Under the pieces are notes generated by a model. That model did not search any database, was not told the origin of the DNA, and saw only the letters and a program-made list of their open reading frames with translations. Of a stretch of 64,000 nt of DNA, positions 6,765 through 14,337 are shown in pieces; within the stretch, counting starts at the first letter, position 1; each line of letters opens with the position of its first letter. The position numbers and the translations under genes are program-made. Location: positions 248,001 through 312,000 of the forward strand of contig JODP01000001.1 in assembly GCA_000719025.1 (NCBI GenBank), written 5' to 3'. The DNA comes from Kineosporia aurantiaca JCM 3230 (GTDB lineage Bacteria; Actinomycetota; Actinomycetes; Actinomycetales; Kineosporiaceae).

Positions 6765-9188
6765 GTGCAGTCCTTCGTGCTGAAGCCCGATCCGAGCGTC
6801 CGCGACGACCACCCGACCTCGACGTCCCCGGTGCTGCTCGGGGGCCTGGCCCTGATCATGGCGCTGATCGTGGCGCACTCGGCGCTGCCGGACGGCACCG
6901 CCGGCCCGGTCGGGGTGCTGATCGGGGTGGCCGCCCTGATCACCGGTGCGCTGGGGATCGTCTACCAGCGCCCGACCCGGCGCCGCGGCTGGTGGCTGAT
7001 GCTGGCCGGGGCCGCGTTCTGGGTGCTCGGCGACCTGATCGCGGCGAGCTCCACCCGCCCGGTGACCGGCGACCATCCCTCCCTGGCCGACTTCGTCGCG
7101 CTGATCGCCTACCCCCTGCTCGGCTTCGGGGCGCTGGACTTCTCCCGGGCCCGGGGCGGGGGCCGCGACCACGGCGCCGTGCTGGACGCGCTGATCGTCA
7201 CCACCAGCGCGGGCGTGGTGCTCGGCATCTTCGTCTTCGCCCCGCTGGCCGACGCCTCCAGCCTGCCGCTGGCGGACAAGGCGATCGGCGCCGCCTACCC
7301 CCTGGGCGACCTCTTCCTGCTCGGCGTGCTGGCCCGGCTCTACGCCGTGCCGGGCGCCCGCACCCTCTCGTACCAGCTGCTGCTGGCCGCCTTCGGCCTG
7401 ACCCTGGCCGCCCACACCGGGTATGAGGTGTCCACCCTGATCGCCTCCAGCCGGGAGTCCAGCCCCCTGATCGAGGCCGGCCGGCTCGGCGGCTACCTGC
7501 TGATCGCGGCGGCCGCCGGGGTGCCCTCGATGCGGGTGCTGGCCGACCCGGACCCTTCCCCGGCCGAGGACACGCTGAGCCGGCGCCGGCAGGCCGCCCT
7601 GGTGCTCGCCCTGATCCTGCCCAACCTGGCCCTGCTGGTGGACGGGTTCCGCAGCCACGCCCGGCACTGGCCGGTGATCGCGGTGGGGATGCTGGCGATC
7701 TGCATCCTGATCCTGGTCCGCATCCTCTGGCTGATCTCGACCGTGCAGGAACAGGCGGTGGAGCTCGGCCAGGCGGCCCGGGCGGACGGCCTGACCGGCG
7801 CCCCGAACCGGCGGACCTGGGACTACGAGGTGCGCCGGGCCACCGAGATGGCCCGCGAGGACGGCACCACGCTGTGCTTCGCGATGATCGACCTGGACAA
7901 GTTCAAGGCGTTCAACGACAGCCGCGGGCACCAGGCCGGTGACCTGCTGCTGCGCGACGCGGTCGCGGCCTGGACCGCCCAGCTGCGCCCGCCGGCCCTG
8001 CTGGCCCGGTACGGCGGTGAGGAGTTCGCCCTCCTCGCCCCCGGCTTCAGCCCGCTCCAGCTGGCCACCGTGCTAGAACGGCTGCGCGAGGTGACGCCGT
8101 ACGGGCAGACCTTCTCGGCCGGGGTGGCCCAGTGGGACCCGGAGACCGATCCCGGCAGCGCGGTGGCGGCCGCCGACGAGGCGCTCTACGCGGCCAAGCG
8201 GGCCGGCCGCAACCGGGTGGTGATCGCCGGCAACGAGCCGCCGCCGGGCCCGCCGACCGGCTCGATCGAGCTCACCTCGATCACCGTGAAGGCCGAGCCG
8301 ATCCGGCCCAACGACGAGTCCCGGCCGCCGGTCACCTCCCGCCGCGGACGCCGCGGGGTGCACCGGATGCCGAGCTTCACGATGGTCACCCAGCCCATCG
8401 TGGATCTGCGGATCCAGCAGATCCGGGCGCACGAGGCGCTGGCCCGGTTCGAGTTCCCGGGCACCTTCCCGGACACCAGCGAGGTGTTCCGGCAGGCCCA
8501 CCGGGAGGGCTTCGGCGACCTGCTGGAGCTGGCCGCGATCCAGGTCGCCCTGGACCTGCCGGACCGGCCGCTCGGGCACGACTTGTACGTCAACGCCTCG
8601 GCCCGGGCCCTGATGTCACCGCGGATGCGCACCGGCCTGCCGAACGACCTGTCCGGCGTGGTGGTCGAGATCGGCGAGGACCCGGGCGGGGTCGACACCT
8701 CGGACCTGCTGCGGGTGCTGAACGACCTGCGCGAGCGTGGCGCCGGGATCGCCCTGGACGACGTCGGGGCCGGGGCGCTGGAGTTCGAGCGACTGGCGGT
8801 GCTGCAGCCGGACATGGTGAAGATCGACCGGACGCTGGTGGTCGGCTGCTCTCGCGACGAGGGCCGCACGGCGGTGCTGCGCGGTCTGGTCACCTACGCC
8901 GAGGGAGTGGACGCGCTGCTCTGCGCGGAGGGCGCCGAGACGGCGGCCGATCTGGGACACCTCGCCGCCCTGGGGGTCACCCACGCCCAGGGCAACCTGC
9001 TCGCCCCGCCGAAACCCGGCTGGCACCGCGAGCTCACCCCGCCCCCGGGCTTCCTGTCCATGCCCCAGGTGTTCGACCCGCCCAAGCCGTACGAGCCGCC
9101 GGAGACCACCTGGACCTACCGGCCCCCGGGGTACGACGACCCGGACTCCACCAGCCCGATCGTGATCCAGCTGGACCCGGATCAGTGA
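6765..9188 (+). CDS. membrane GGDEF-EAL c-di-GMP signalling protein
   Basis: Predicted diguanylate cyclase/phosphodiesterase hybrid, 807 residues. Residues ~22-325 contain about eight hydrophobic helices forming a membrane sensor. The GGDEF domain (about 340-490) starts with DGLTGAPNRR and has an intact active-site motif, RYGGEEF near residue 414. The EAL domain (about 537-750) keeps HEALAR near 555, an Asn in LYVNAS, the DDVGAG segment (normally DDFGTG) and the lysine in VKID, so hydrolysis is plausible though several loops are divergent. The tail is rich in Pro. GTG 6765 is the first start in frame, but no good ribosome-binding site precedes it, so the true start could be further in. Stands alone next to a metal permease on the other strand. 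Confidence 0.9.
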   Translation: MQSFVLKPDPSVRDDHPTSTSPVLLGGLALIMALIVAHSALPDGTAGPVGVLIGVAALITGALGIVYQRPTRRRGWWLMLAGAAFWVLGDLIAASSTRPVTGDHPSLADFVALIAYPLLGFGALDFSRARGGGRDHGAVLDALIVTTSAGVVLGIFVFAPLADASSLPLADKAIGAAYPLGDLFLLGVLARLYAVPGARTLSYQLLLAAFGLTLAAHTGYEVSTLIASSRESSPLIEAGRLGGYLLIAAAAGVPSMRVLADPDPSPAEDTLSRRRQAALVLALILPNLALLVDGFRSHARHWPVIAVGMLAICILILVRILWLISTVQEQAVELGQAARADGLTGAPNRRTWDYEVRRATEMAREDGTTLCFAMIDLDKFKAFNDSRGHQAGDLLLRDAVAAWTAQLRPPALLARYGGEEFALLAPGFSPLQLATVLERLREVTPYGQTFSAGVAQWDPETDPGSAVAAADEALYAAKRAGRNRVVIAGNEPPPGPPTGSIELTSITVKAEPIRPNDESRPPVTSRRGRRGVHRMPSFTMVTQPIVDLRIQQIRAHEALARFEFPGTFPDTSEVFRQAHREGFGDLLELAAIQVALDLPDRPLGHDLYVNASARALMSPRMRTGLPNDLSGVVVEIGEDPGGVDTSDLLRVLNDLRERGAGIALDDVGAGALEFERLAVLQPDMVKIDRTLVVGCSRDEGRTAVLRGLVTYAEGVDALLCAEGAETAADLGHLAALGVTHAQGNLLAPPKPGWHRELTPPPGFLSMPQVFDPPKPYEPPETTWTYRPPGYDDPDSTSPIVIQLDPDQ

Positions 9189-9192
9189 GGGC

Positions 9193-10374
9193 TCAGCCCG
9201 GTTCGCCGGGCTCCGGGTCCAGCCGGGCCGACCAGCGCGCGTCGATGTTCCCGAAGTGCCACACCGCCACCGCGATCACCCAGGCGGCGACGAACAGCCC
9301 GACGATCGCGTAGCCCGCGTAGTCCAGGTTGATCCCGGCGATCGCGCCGATCGGGCCGGAGGTGATGTGGGCCTGGTCGGCCAGCACCCCGACCAGCTCG
9401 ATCGTCCCGATCACCAGCGCGACGGCGACCGAGATCGAGGTGATCGTGATGTTGTAGAACACCTTCCGGACCGGCCGGGCGAAGGCCCAGCCGTAGGCCA
9501 CGTTCATGAACACCCCGTCGATCGTGTCCATCAGGCACATCCCGGCGGCGAACAGGATCGGCAGCACCAGGATCGAGTAGAAGGGCAGGTTGAAGGCGGC
9601 CGCCCCGCCGGCGATCACCAGCAGGCCGACCTCGGTGGCGGTGTCGAAGCCGAGGCCGAAGAGCACGCCGACCGGATAGATGTGCCAGGGCTTGCGCACC
9701 GACTTGGTCAGCCCGGACAGGAAGCGGTTCATGAAACCGCGCTTATTCAAATGCTCTTCGAGCGCTTCCTCGTCGTACTGCCCGCGGCGCATCTGCAGGA
9801 AGACCTTGAGAATGCCGACCAGCACCATCAGGTTGAGCAGGCCGAGCACCCAGAGGAACACCCCGGACACCGAGGCGCCGATCACCCCGGTGGCCGCGTG
9901 CAGGGCCGACCCGTCGTCGCTGACCTGTCCGGCCAGCGCCTTGACCCCCACGGAGAGCAGGAAGGCCAGTGAGAAGACGATCGTGGAGTGGCCCAGGGAG
10001 AACCAGAAACCCACCGACAGAGGACGCTTGATCTGCTCGGCGGGGACGCCCGCCTCGGTTGCGGCCGCGTTGTCGGCGAGGAGTTTGCGGGTCGCGTTGT
10101 CGACCGCGGCGATGTGGTCCGCGTCGAACGCGTGCCGCAGGCCGAACGTATAGGCCAGCACCCCCACCCCGGCGTTGAACACCGGGTGGTCACCGCCCAG
10201 TTGGTAGTGCTTCGGCGTGACCAGCGCGAGCAGGATGAAGAAGCCGGAGACGTGCAGGAAGACGATGAACGCGCCCATCCCCCACAGACTCGCCCGGTCG
10301 GCCCGGCTGAGCGAGGCGCGGAACGCGTCCAGCCGCTGGCGCAGGCCCGGTTCCAGGGTGGTCTGGCTGGTCAT
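9193..10374 (-). CDS. nickel/cobalt permease, NiCoT (HoxN/NixA) family
   Basis: Secondary transporter that imports Ni2+ or Co2+ across the cytoplasmic membrane; 393 residues with about eight helices. The family signature RHAFDADHIAA lies at residues 80-90, followed by FSLGHSTIV (125-133), LGFDTATE and GMCLMDTIDG, all typical NiCoT metal-path motifs. Ni versus Co preference cannot be told from these motifs. No cobalamin riboswitch fits in the short upstream region (68 bases to the geosmin synthase stop), and I found no convincing Nur/NikR box. No nickel enzyme genes lie nearby. Confidence 0.92.
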   Translation of the reverse strand: MTSQTTLEPGLRQRLDAFRASLSRADRASLWGMGAFIVFLHVSGFFILLALVTPKHYQLGGDHPVFNAGVGVLAYTFGLRHAFDADHIAAVDNATRKLLADNAAATEAGVPAEQIKRPLSVGFWFSLGHSTIVFSLAFLLSVGVKALAGQVSDDGSALHAATGVIGASVSGVFLWVLGLLNLMVLVGILKVFLQMRRGQYDEEALEEHLNKRGFMNRFLSGLTKSVRKPWHIYPVGVLFGLGFDTATEVGLLVIAGGAAAFNLPFYSILVLPILFAAGMCLMDTIDGVFMNVAYGWAFARPVRKVFYNITITSISVAVALVIGTIELVGVLADQAHITSGPIGAIAGINLDYAGYAIVGLFVAAWVIAVAVWHFGNIDARWSARLDPEPGEPG

Positions 10375-10442
10375 CGGTGGTACTCCCGGGCTGGCGGCGG
10401 GACGCCGGGTGGCGCCGGTTCACCGTAGGCCGCGCCCCATCC

Positions 10443-12617
10443 TTATTGCAAGATCTTCGCATCAAGACCTCCCCGGCCTCGGAGTTCCTCCGGGGTGTAC
10501 CGGGTCGCCCGCCGATGCCACTCCAGGATCCCGGACATCCAGTTCTTCAGGTAGTCCGCATGCCGCCGCAAGGCCGCGCCCACCGCCGCGTCCAGCTCCA
10601 GTTCGGCGATCAGGGCCGGGAGGTCGTGGTCGGCGATCAGGACGAACTGCGCCATCCGGGCGGTCATCAGGTCGTTCAGCAGACCTACGGCGACGAACCG
10701 GTCGGTGCCCAGGAACTGTTCGAGCACGAAGACCAGGTTGTGCACCTCCCCCTCGACCTCGATCTCCTTCTGGTACGAGAACACGTCGTTGAGGAAGCAG
10801 GCGTAGTCCTGCGCCGCGGTGTCGAGCTCACGGAGCACCCGGTGGTCGAAGAGGGCCTCCGGCACCACATCGGCGTGGCTGAACCGGGAGAGGGCGACGG
10901 TGAGGTCGGAACCGAAGGTGCGGCGACGCATCTCGACGTAGTCGACCGGGTCCGGCACCCGCTGCTGGGCCTGGTTCGCCAACTCCCAGAGCCAGCTCGA
11001 GGTCATCGAGCGGATCGCCCGACGCAACCGCACCCGAGCCGAGCGGGGCAGCGAACTCGCCGTTCGCGTCCATAGATCCGCCAGCCCGCGTTCCATCGGG
11101 TCCAGCGGTTCGGGAACCGGGGCTCCGTCGAGCGGCATGAAGAGCCCCAGACGAATGTGGGACGCTTTCGCGCCCGCGAGATTGTTGGTGGCACCGAAGA
11201 CCACGGGGTAGTAGTCGTCCCCATAAGTACCCCAGGAGAGCCAGTCCGAAGTCAGATCCAGCTGACCGGGCGAGGCGTCGGGATGGATCATCGCCGCACA
11301 GTAGGCCAGATCCATTCCGACGAAACGGTTCCGGTCCCAGATTGCCTCGAACATTCCCATCTGCGCGGACCATTCGAGATTGTGACGACGAGCGTCTTCC
11401 AGATGCGGGCTCGTTCGAACGGGGTAGGGCATGTGGAAGTCAGGCAGGGGCAGCGGCCCCACCGGCGCGAACCGGGCGTGTACGTACTGACGGGTCCGCA
11501 CCGGCACCCCCAGCCGGGCCGCCGCCGTGCCCAGACCGGAGGCCCCCAGACCGGAGAGCCCCAGACCGGAGGGCCTGGTGGGCAGCGACCAGGTGGCGGT
11601 CTGCGCCTCGGCGTTCATGTACCGGCTGGAGCGGGCGTGCCACTCGTGCCCACCCGCCTGCCAGTCCTGCAGCCCCTGCACATAGGTGGCGACCGCGAAG
11701 ACCTCGGCCGGGGTGGCCGCGTGCTCGGCCAGGAGCGCCGGCACCTCGGTCAGCGCGGTGTTCTCGAACTGCTGGAGCCGGGAGGTGAGCAGATCGTTGA
11801 CCAGCTCGGCCGAGCGCTGCGTGGGACAGTTCAGGAATTTCTCGAAAACCAGCACGGCATTGGAGTTCTCGCCCTCCTCCTGGACCTCGCGCTGGTACGA
11901 GAAGAGGTCGTTGCGCAGGTGCACCGCGTCGGAGAAGGTGTCGCTGAGCACCCGCACCGCCCGCCGCTCGGCCAGGTGCGATGGGAGTTCCGCATTCACC
12001 ACCTCGACCAGGTTGGCCGACCAGGGCGCCCCGCCCACCCGGCGGCGCATCTGGATGTACTCGATCGGGTTGGCGATCCGGCCGGCGTCGATGTTCTGCA
12101 ACTCCCACATCGACTCGACCAGCAGGTTGTGCGTGCTGGTGCGGAACCGCGCGCGCCAGGCGGCGGACATCGAGGGGACGGTGCGAGCCCAGAGGTCGGC
12201 CAGCCCGTCCTCGGCCGGGTTCTCCGGATCCGGCGCCACCTCACCGTCGGCGGGCATGAACGCCTCCAGCCGGTCCAGGTAGGCCCGGGCCCCGGCCAGA
12301 TCCCGCGCGTACTTGAAGGATTCGAGGAAGTAGTCGTCGAAGAAGAACACCCACACGTACCACTCGGTGATCAGGTCGAGCATCGGCGCGTCACAGTCCG
12401 GATGGGTGTAGCCGCACATCAGCGCATAGTCCATCCGGGCCAGGGCGGGCTCGTCCCAGACCGGGACGCCGTCCGGCCCCGGTGCGTCGAGCATGCCCAT
12501 CCGGCGGGCCCAGCGGGTGCTGTGCGCCCGGGCGTGCTCCACGTTCGGGTTCAGCCGGGCCGGATGGGGCAGGTAGAAGTCAGGGAGGACAAACGCCTGG
12601 GTGGATTCAACGGACAC
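10443..12617 (-). CDS. geoA: geosmin synthase (germacradienol/geosmin synthase), probable encapsulin cargo
   Basis: Bifunctional class I terpene synthase that converts farnesyl diphosphate to germacradienol and then geosmin. The N-terminal domain (about 1-335) has the metal motif FFFDDYFLE with Asp94-Asp95 and the NSE motif NDLFSYQRE at 236-244. The C-terminal domain (about 390-724) has GDDYYP with Asp467-Asp468 and NDVFSYQKE at 610-618. The linker contains a Gly-Leu repeat, residues 350-364, then AAARLG. GTG 12617 is chosen because GAGGGGGA lies 5-6 bases upstream; an upstream ATG is in frame but poorly placed. It is divergent from two encapsulin shell genes, a prenyl synthase and ispH. No GPP methyltransferase is present, which argues against 2-methylisoborneol. 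The cargo role is inferred from context. Confidence 0.95.
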   Translation of the reverse strand: MSVESTQAFVLPDFYLPHPARLNPNVEHARAHSTRWARRMGMLDAPGPDGVPVWDEPALARMDYALMCGYTHPDCDAPMLDLITEWYVWVFFFDDYFLESFKYARDLAGARAYLDRLEAFMPADGEVAPDPENPAEDGLADLWARTVPSMSAAWRARFRTSTHNLLVESMWELQNIDAGRIANPIEYIQMRRRVGGAPWSANLVEVVNAELPSHLAERRAVRVLSDTFSDAVHLRNDLFSYQREVQEEGENSNAVLVFEKFLNCPTQRSAELVNDLLTSRLQQFENTALTEVPALLAEHAATPAEVFAVATYVQGLQDWQAGGHEWHARSSRYMNAEAQTATWSLPTRPSGLGLSGLGASGLGTAAARLGVPVRTRQYVHARFAPVGPLPLPDFHMPYPVRTSPHLEDARRHNLEWSAQMGMFEAIWDRNRFVGMDLAYCAAMIHPDASPGQLDLTSDWLSWGTYGDDYYPVVFGATNNLAGAKASHIRLGLFMPLDGAPVPEPLDPMERGLADLWTRTASSLPRSARVRLRRAIRSMTSSWLWELANQAQQRVPDPVDYVEMRRRTFGSDLTVALSRFSHADVVPEALFDHRVLRELDTAAQDYACFLNDVFSYQKEIEVEGEVHNLVFVLEQFLGTDRFVAVGLLNDLMTARMAQFVLIADHDLPALIAELELDAAVGAALRRHADYLKNWMSGILEWHRRATRYTPEELRGRGGLDAKILQ
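11531..11570 (-). repeat. geoA: three 15-bp tandem repeats in the geosmin synthase linker
   Basis: CCAGACCGGA recurs at 11531, 11546 and 11561 with an exact 15-base period. On the coding strand this gives three in-frame units SGLGL, SGLGA, SGLGT (residues 350-364) between the two synthase domains. The period of five codons keeps the frame, so copy number can change without breaking the enzyme. Confidence 0.85.
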
Positions 12618-12679
12618 CGGATTCCCCCTCGGGATCGGAACTTTCGCCGGAGGCAACGATGCCATCACGCACTGTGGTG

Positions 12680-12708
12680 ATTAGACCGGTTCCCACCCGC
12701 CCTGTCCA
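12680..12708 (-). promoter_or_regulatory. sigma-70-like promoter of the geosmin synthase gene
   Basis: On the minus strand TGGACA (12708-12703) and TCTAAT (12685-12680) are separated by exactly 17 bases; each matches the -35 and -10 consensus at five of six positions. Transcription would start near 12673, leaving about 55 bases of leader before the GTG start. Confidence 0.55.
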
Positions 12709-12721
12709 GTGACGGGCGGGT
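12695..12721. promoter_or_regulatory. palindrome overlapping the geosmin synthase -35 box
   Basis: ACCCGCCC, one base, GTC, then CAGT, then GAC and GGGCGGGT: an 11-bp dyad with one unpaired base. Its centre coincides with the -35 element at 12703-12708. That position fits an operator for a repressor of the synthase, or a shared site for both divergent transcripts. No terminator function is likely, as no gene ends here. Confidence 0.5.
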
Positions 12722-12920
12722 AGCCGTACCCGACCGGAAACCCCATCAAGAACATGCCTTTCAGAACCACGGGGTACGGCGAAACACGCCGGGTAGGCCT
12801 TGCCGAACCGCCGCGCTTCGTTATTACATGACCGGGTCGGCGCCGAACGTGATGATTCGCTCTCCGCCTCGCCGGCCCCTCCCACCGAGCCGAAACCGAG
12901 CTGAACCAGTCAGGAGAACC

Positions 12921-14336
12921 ATGACCGTCAGCCAGCCCCTCGAGCCCAGCCTTCCGGTGCTCGACCCGCGCACCAGCCTGGACGTCGCCGCCGCGCGAAA
13001 CCTGGCCACCACCACCAAATCCGCGCCCCAGATGCAGTCGATCACCTCGCGCTGGCTGTTGCGGGTGCTGCCCTGGATCCAGGCCGACGGTGGTGTGTTC
13101 CGGGTGAACCGGCGGGCCACCTACGCCTTGGGGGACGGGCGGGTCCAGTTCATCAGCGAGGGCGACCAGGTCCGGGTGATCCCGCAGGAGCTGACCGAAC
13201 TGCCGCTGCTGCGCGGTTTCGAGGACGAGGCGGTCCTCACCGCTCTCGCCTCCCGGTTCCAGCAACGCGAATACGCCCCGGGCGAGGTGATGTTCAGCTC
13301 CGGTTCCCCGGCCGACACCGTCGGGCTGATCGCCCACGGAAAGGTGGAACGCCTCGGCGACGGCCTCTACGGTGAGGCCAGTAGTCACGGGATCATCGCC
13401 GATGGAGACCATTTCGGCGGCGAGGTGCTGGCCGACGCGACCGGCTCGTGGGAATTCACCCTGAAGGCGGTCACCGCCGTCACCGTCCTCCTGCTGTCCC
13501 GCCAGGCCTTCGACGAGCTGAACGGCGAGGCCGGCGGTCTGCGGGCGCACATCCAGCGGCGCAGCGCGGAGGCGGCCCGGCCGCAGAACGAGCATGGGGA
13601 AGCCGCGATCGACCTGACCTCGGGGCAGGACGGGGAGTACCAGCTGCCGCAGACGTTCGTCGACTACGAACTCTCGCCTCGGGAGTACGAACTCAGCGTG
13701 GCCCAGACCGTGCTCCGGGTCCACAGCCGGGTGGCCGACCTCTACAACAAGCCGATGAACCAGACCGAGGAGCAGCTGCGGCTCACCGTGGAAGGGCTGC
13801 GCGAGCGGCAGGAGCACGAGCTGATCAACAACCGCAGCTTCGGTCTGCTGCACAACGCCGATCTGTCGTTCCGGTTCCAGGCCCGGCAGGGGGCGCCGAC
13901 CCCGGACGACTTCGACGAGCTGCTCAGCCTGGTCTGGAAGGATCCGGCCTGCTTCCTCGCCCACCCCCGCACGATCGCCGCGTTCGGCCGGGAGTGCACC
14001 CGTCGCGGCGTGTATCCACAGCTCAGCGAGTTCTTCGGGCATCAGGTGCCGTCCTGGCGCGGGGTCCCGGTGCTGCCCTGCAACAAGATCCCGATGAGCC
14101 GCACCCGGACCAGCTCGGTGCTGCTGCTGCGCACCGGGATGGAGAGTCAGGGCGTGATCGGGCTGCACCAGACCGGGCTGCCGGACGAGTTCCAGCCGGG
14201 CCTGAACGTGCGGTTCATGGGGATCGACGAGAAGGCGGTGATCTCCTACCTGGTCAGTGCCTACTACTCGGCCGCGGTGCTGGTCCCGGACGCGCTCGCC
14301 GTGCTGGAGAACGTCGAGGTCGGACGGGAGGGCTGA
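12921..14336 (+). CDS. Family 2B encapsulin shell protein 1 (EshA-like)
   Basis: HK97-fold shell protein of the Family 2B encapsulins, which self-assemble into icosahedral compartments; 471 residues. Residues 1-90 form the N-arm and first shell segment (ARNLATTTK, SITSRWLLRVLPW). A cyclic-nucleotide-binding-like domain is inserted at about 95-200. The shell fold resumes with FVDYELSPREYEL, VHSRVADLY, CFLAHPRTIAAF and WRGVPVLPCNKIP. The phosphate-binding cassette of the inserted domain reads FGGEVLADATGSWEF and lacks the R-S/T-A arginine that binds cAMP, so the ligand is uncertain. ATG 12921 follows AGGAGA. The second shell gene starts one base after this stop. Confidence 0.9.
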   Translation: MTVSQPLEPSLPVLDPRTSLDVAAARNLATTTKSAPQMQSITSRWLLRVLPWIQADGGVFRVNRRATYALGDGRVQFISEGDQVRVIPQELTELPLLRGFEDEAVLTALASRFQQREYAPGEVMFSSGSPADTVGLIAHGKVERLGDGLYGEASSHGIIADGDHFGGEVLADATGSWEFTLKAVTAVTVLLLSRQAFDELNGEAGGLRAHIQRRSAEAARPQNEHGEAAIDLTSGQDGEYQLPQTFVDYELSPREYELSVAQTVLRVHSRVADLYNKPMNQTEEQLRLTVEGLRERQEHELINNRSFGLLHNADLSFRFQARQGAPTPDDFDELLSLVWKDPACFLAHPRTIAAFGRECTRRGVYPQLSEFFGHQVPSWRGVPVLPCNKIPMSRTRTSSVLLLRTGMESQGVIGLHQTGLPDEFQPGLNVRFMGIDEKAVISYLVSAYYSAAVLVPDALAVLENVEVGREG

Positions 14337-14337
14337 A

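Larger units (their letters stand above)
12618..12920. other. 303-bp divergent control region, geosmin synthase / encapsulin operon
   Basis: Holds both promoters of the terpene-nanocompartment locus. Besides the promoter and palindrome listed separately, there is a 9-bp inverted repeat GCCGTACCC (12723-12731) with GGGTACGGC (12772-12780). On the plus strand TTGCCG (12800) lies 16-18 bases before AT-rich TTATTACAT (12821-12829), a weak candidate promoter for the shell operon. AGGAGA at 12912-12917 is the ribosome-binding site of the first shell gene. No open frame with coding character is present. Confidence 0.6.

Noticed and set aside
6765..6765. c-di-GMP riboswitch upstream of the GGDEF-EAL gene
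   Set aside because: The GEMM core and tetraloop-receptor pattern are absent from the 448-bp region.
6759..7931. 390-aa minus-strand open frame opposite the GGDEF-EAL gene
   Set aside because: Its composition (Gln, Gly, His, Arg rich) is typical of antisense shadows in high-GC DNA, and the plus-strand frame has clear GGDEF and EAL motifs.
10375..10442. Possible Nur or cobalamin-riboswitch control of the nickel/cobalt permease
   Set aside because: The gap is too short for a cobalamin riboswitch and TTGCAAGATCTTCGCA does not match a spaced TTGCAA dyad.
10443..12617. 2-methylisoborneol synthase instead of geosmin synthase
   Set aside because: Two full terpene synthase domains with DDYFLE and DDYYP are diagnostic of geosmin synthase, and no GPP C-methyltransferase gene is nearby.
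14257..14337. 27-codon upstream extension of shell protein 2
   Set aside because: Overlaps the end of shell 1 and has no similarity to shell N-arms; the GTG one base after the shell 1 stop fits translational coupling.
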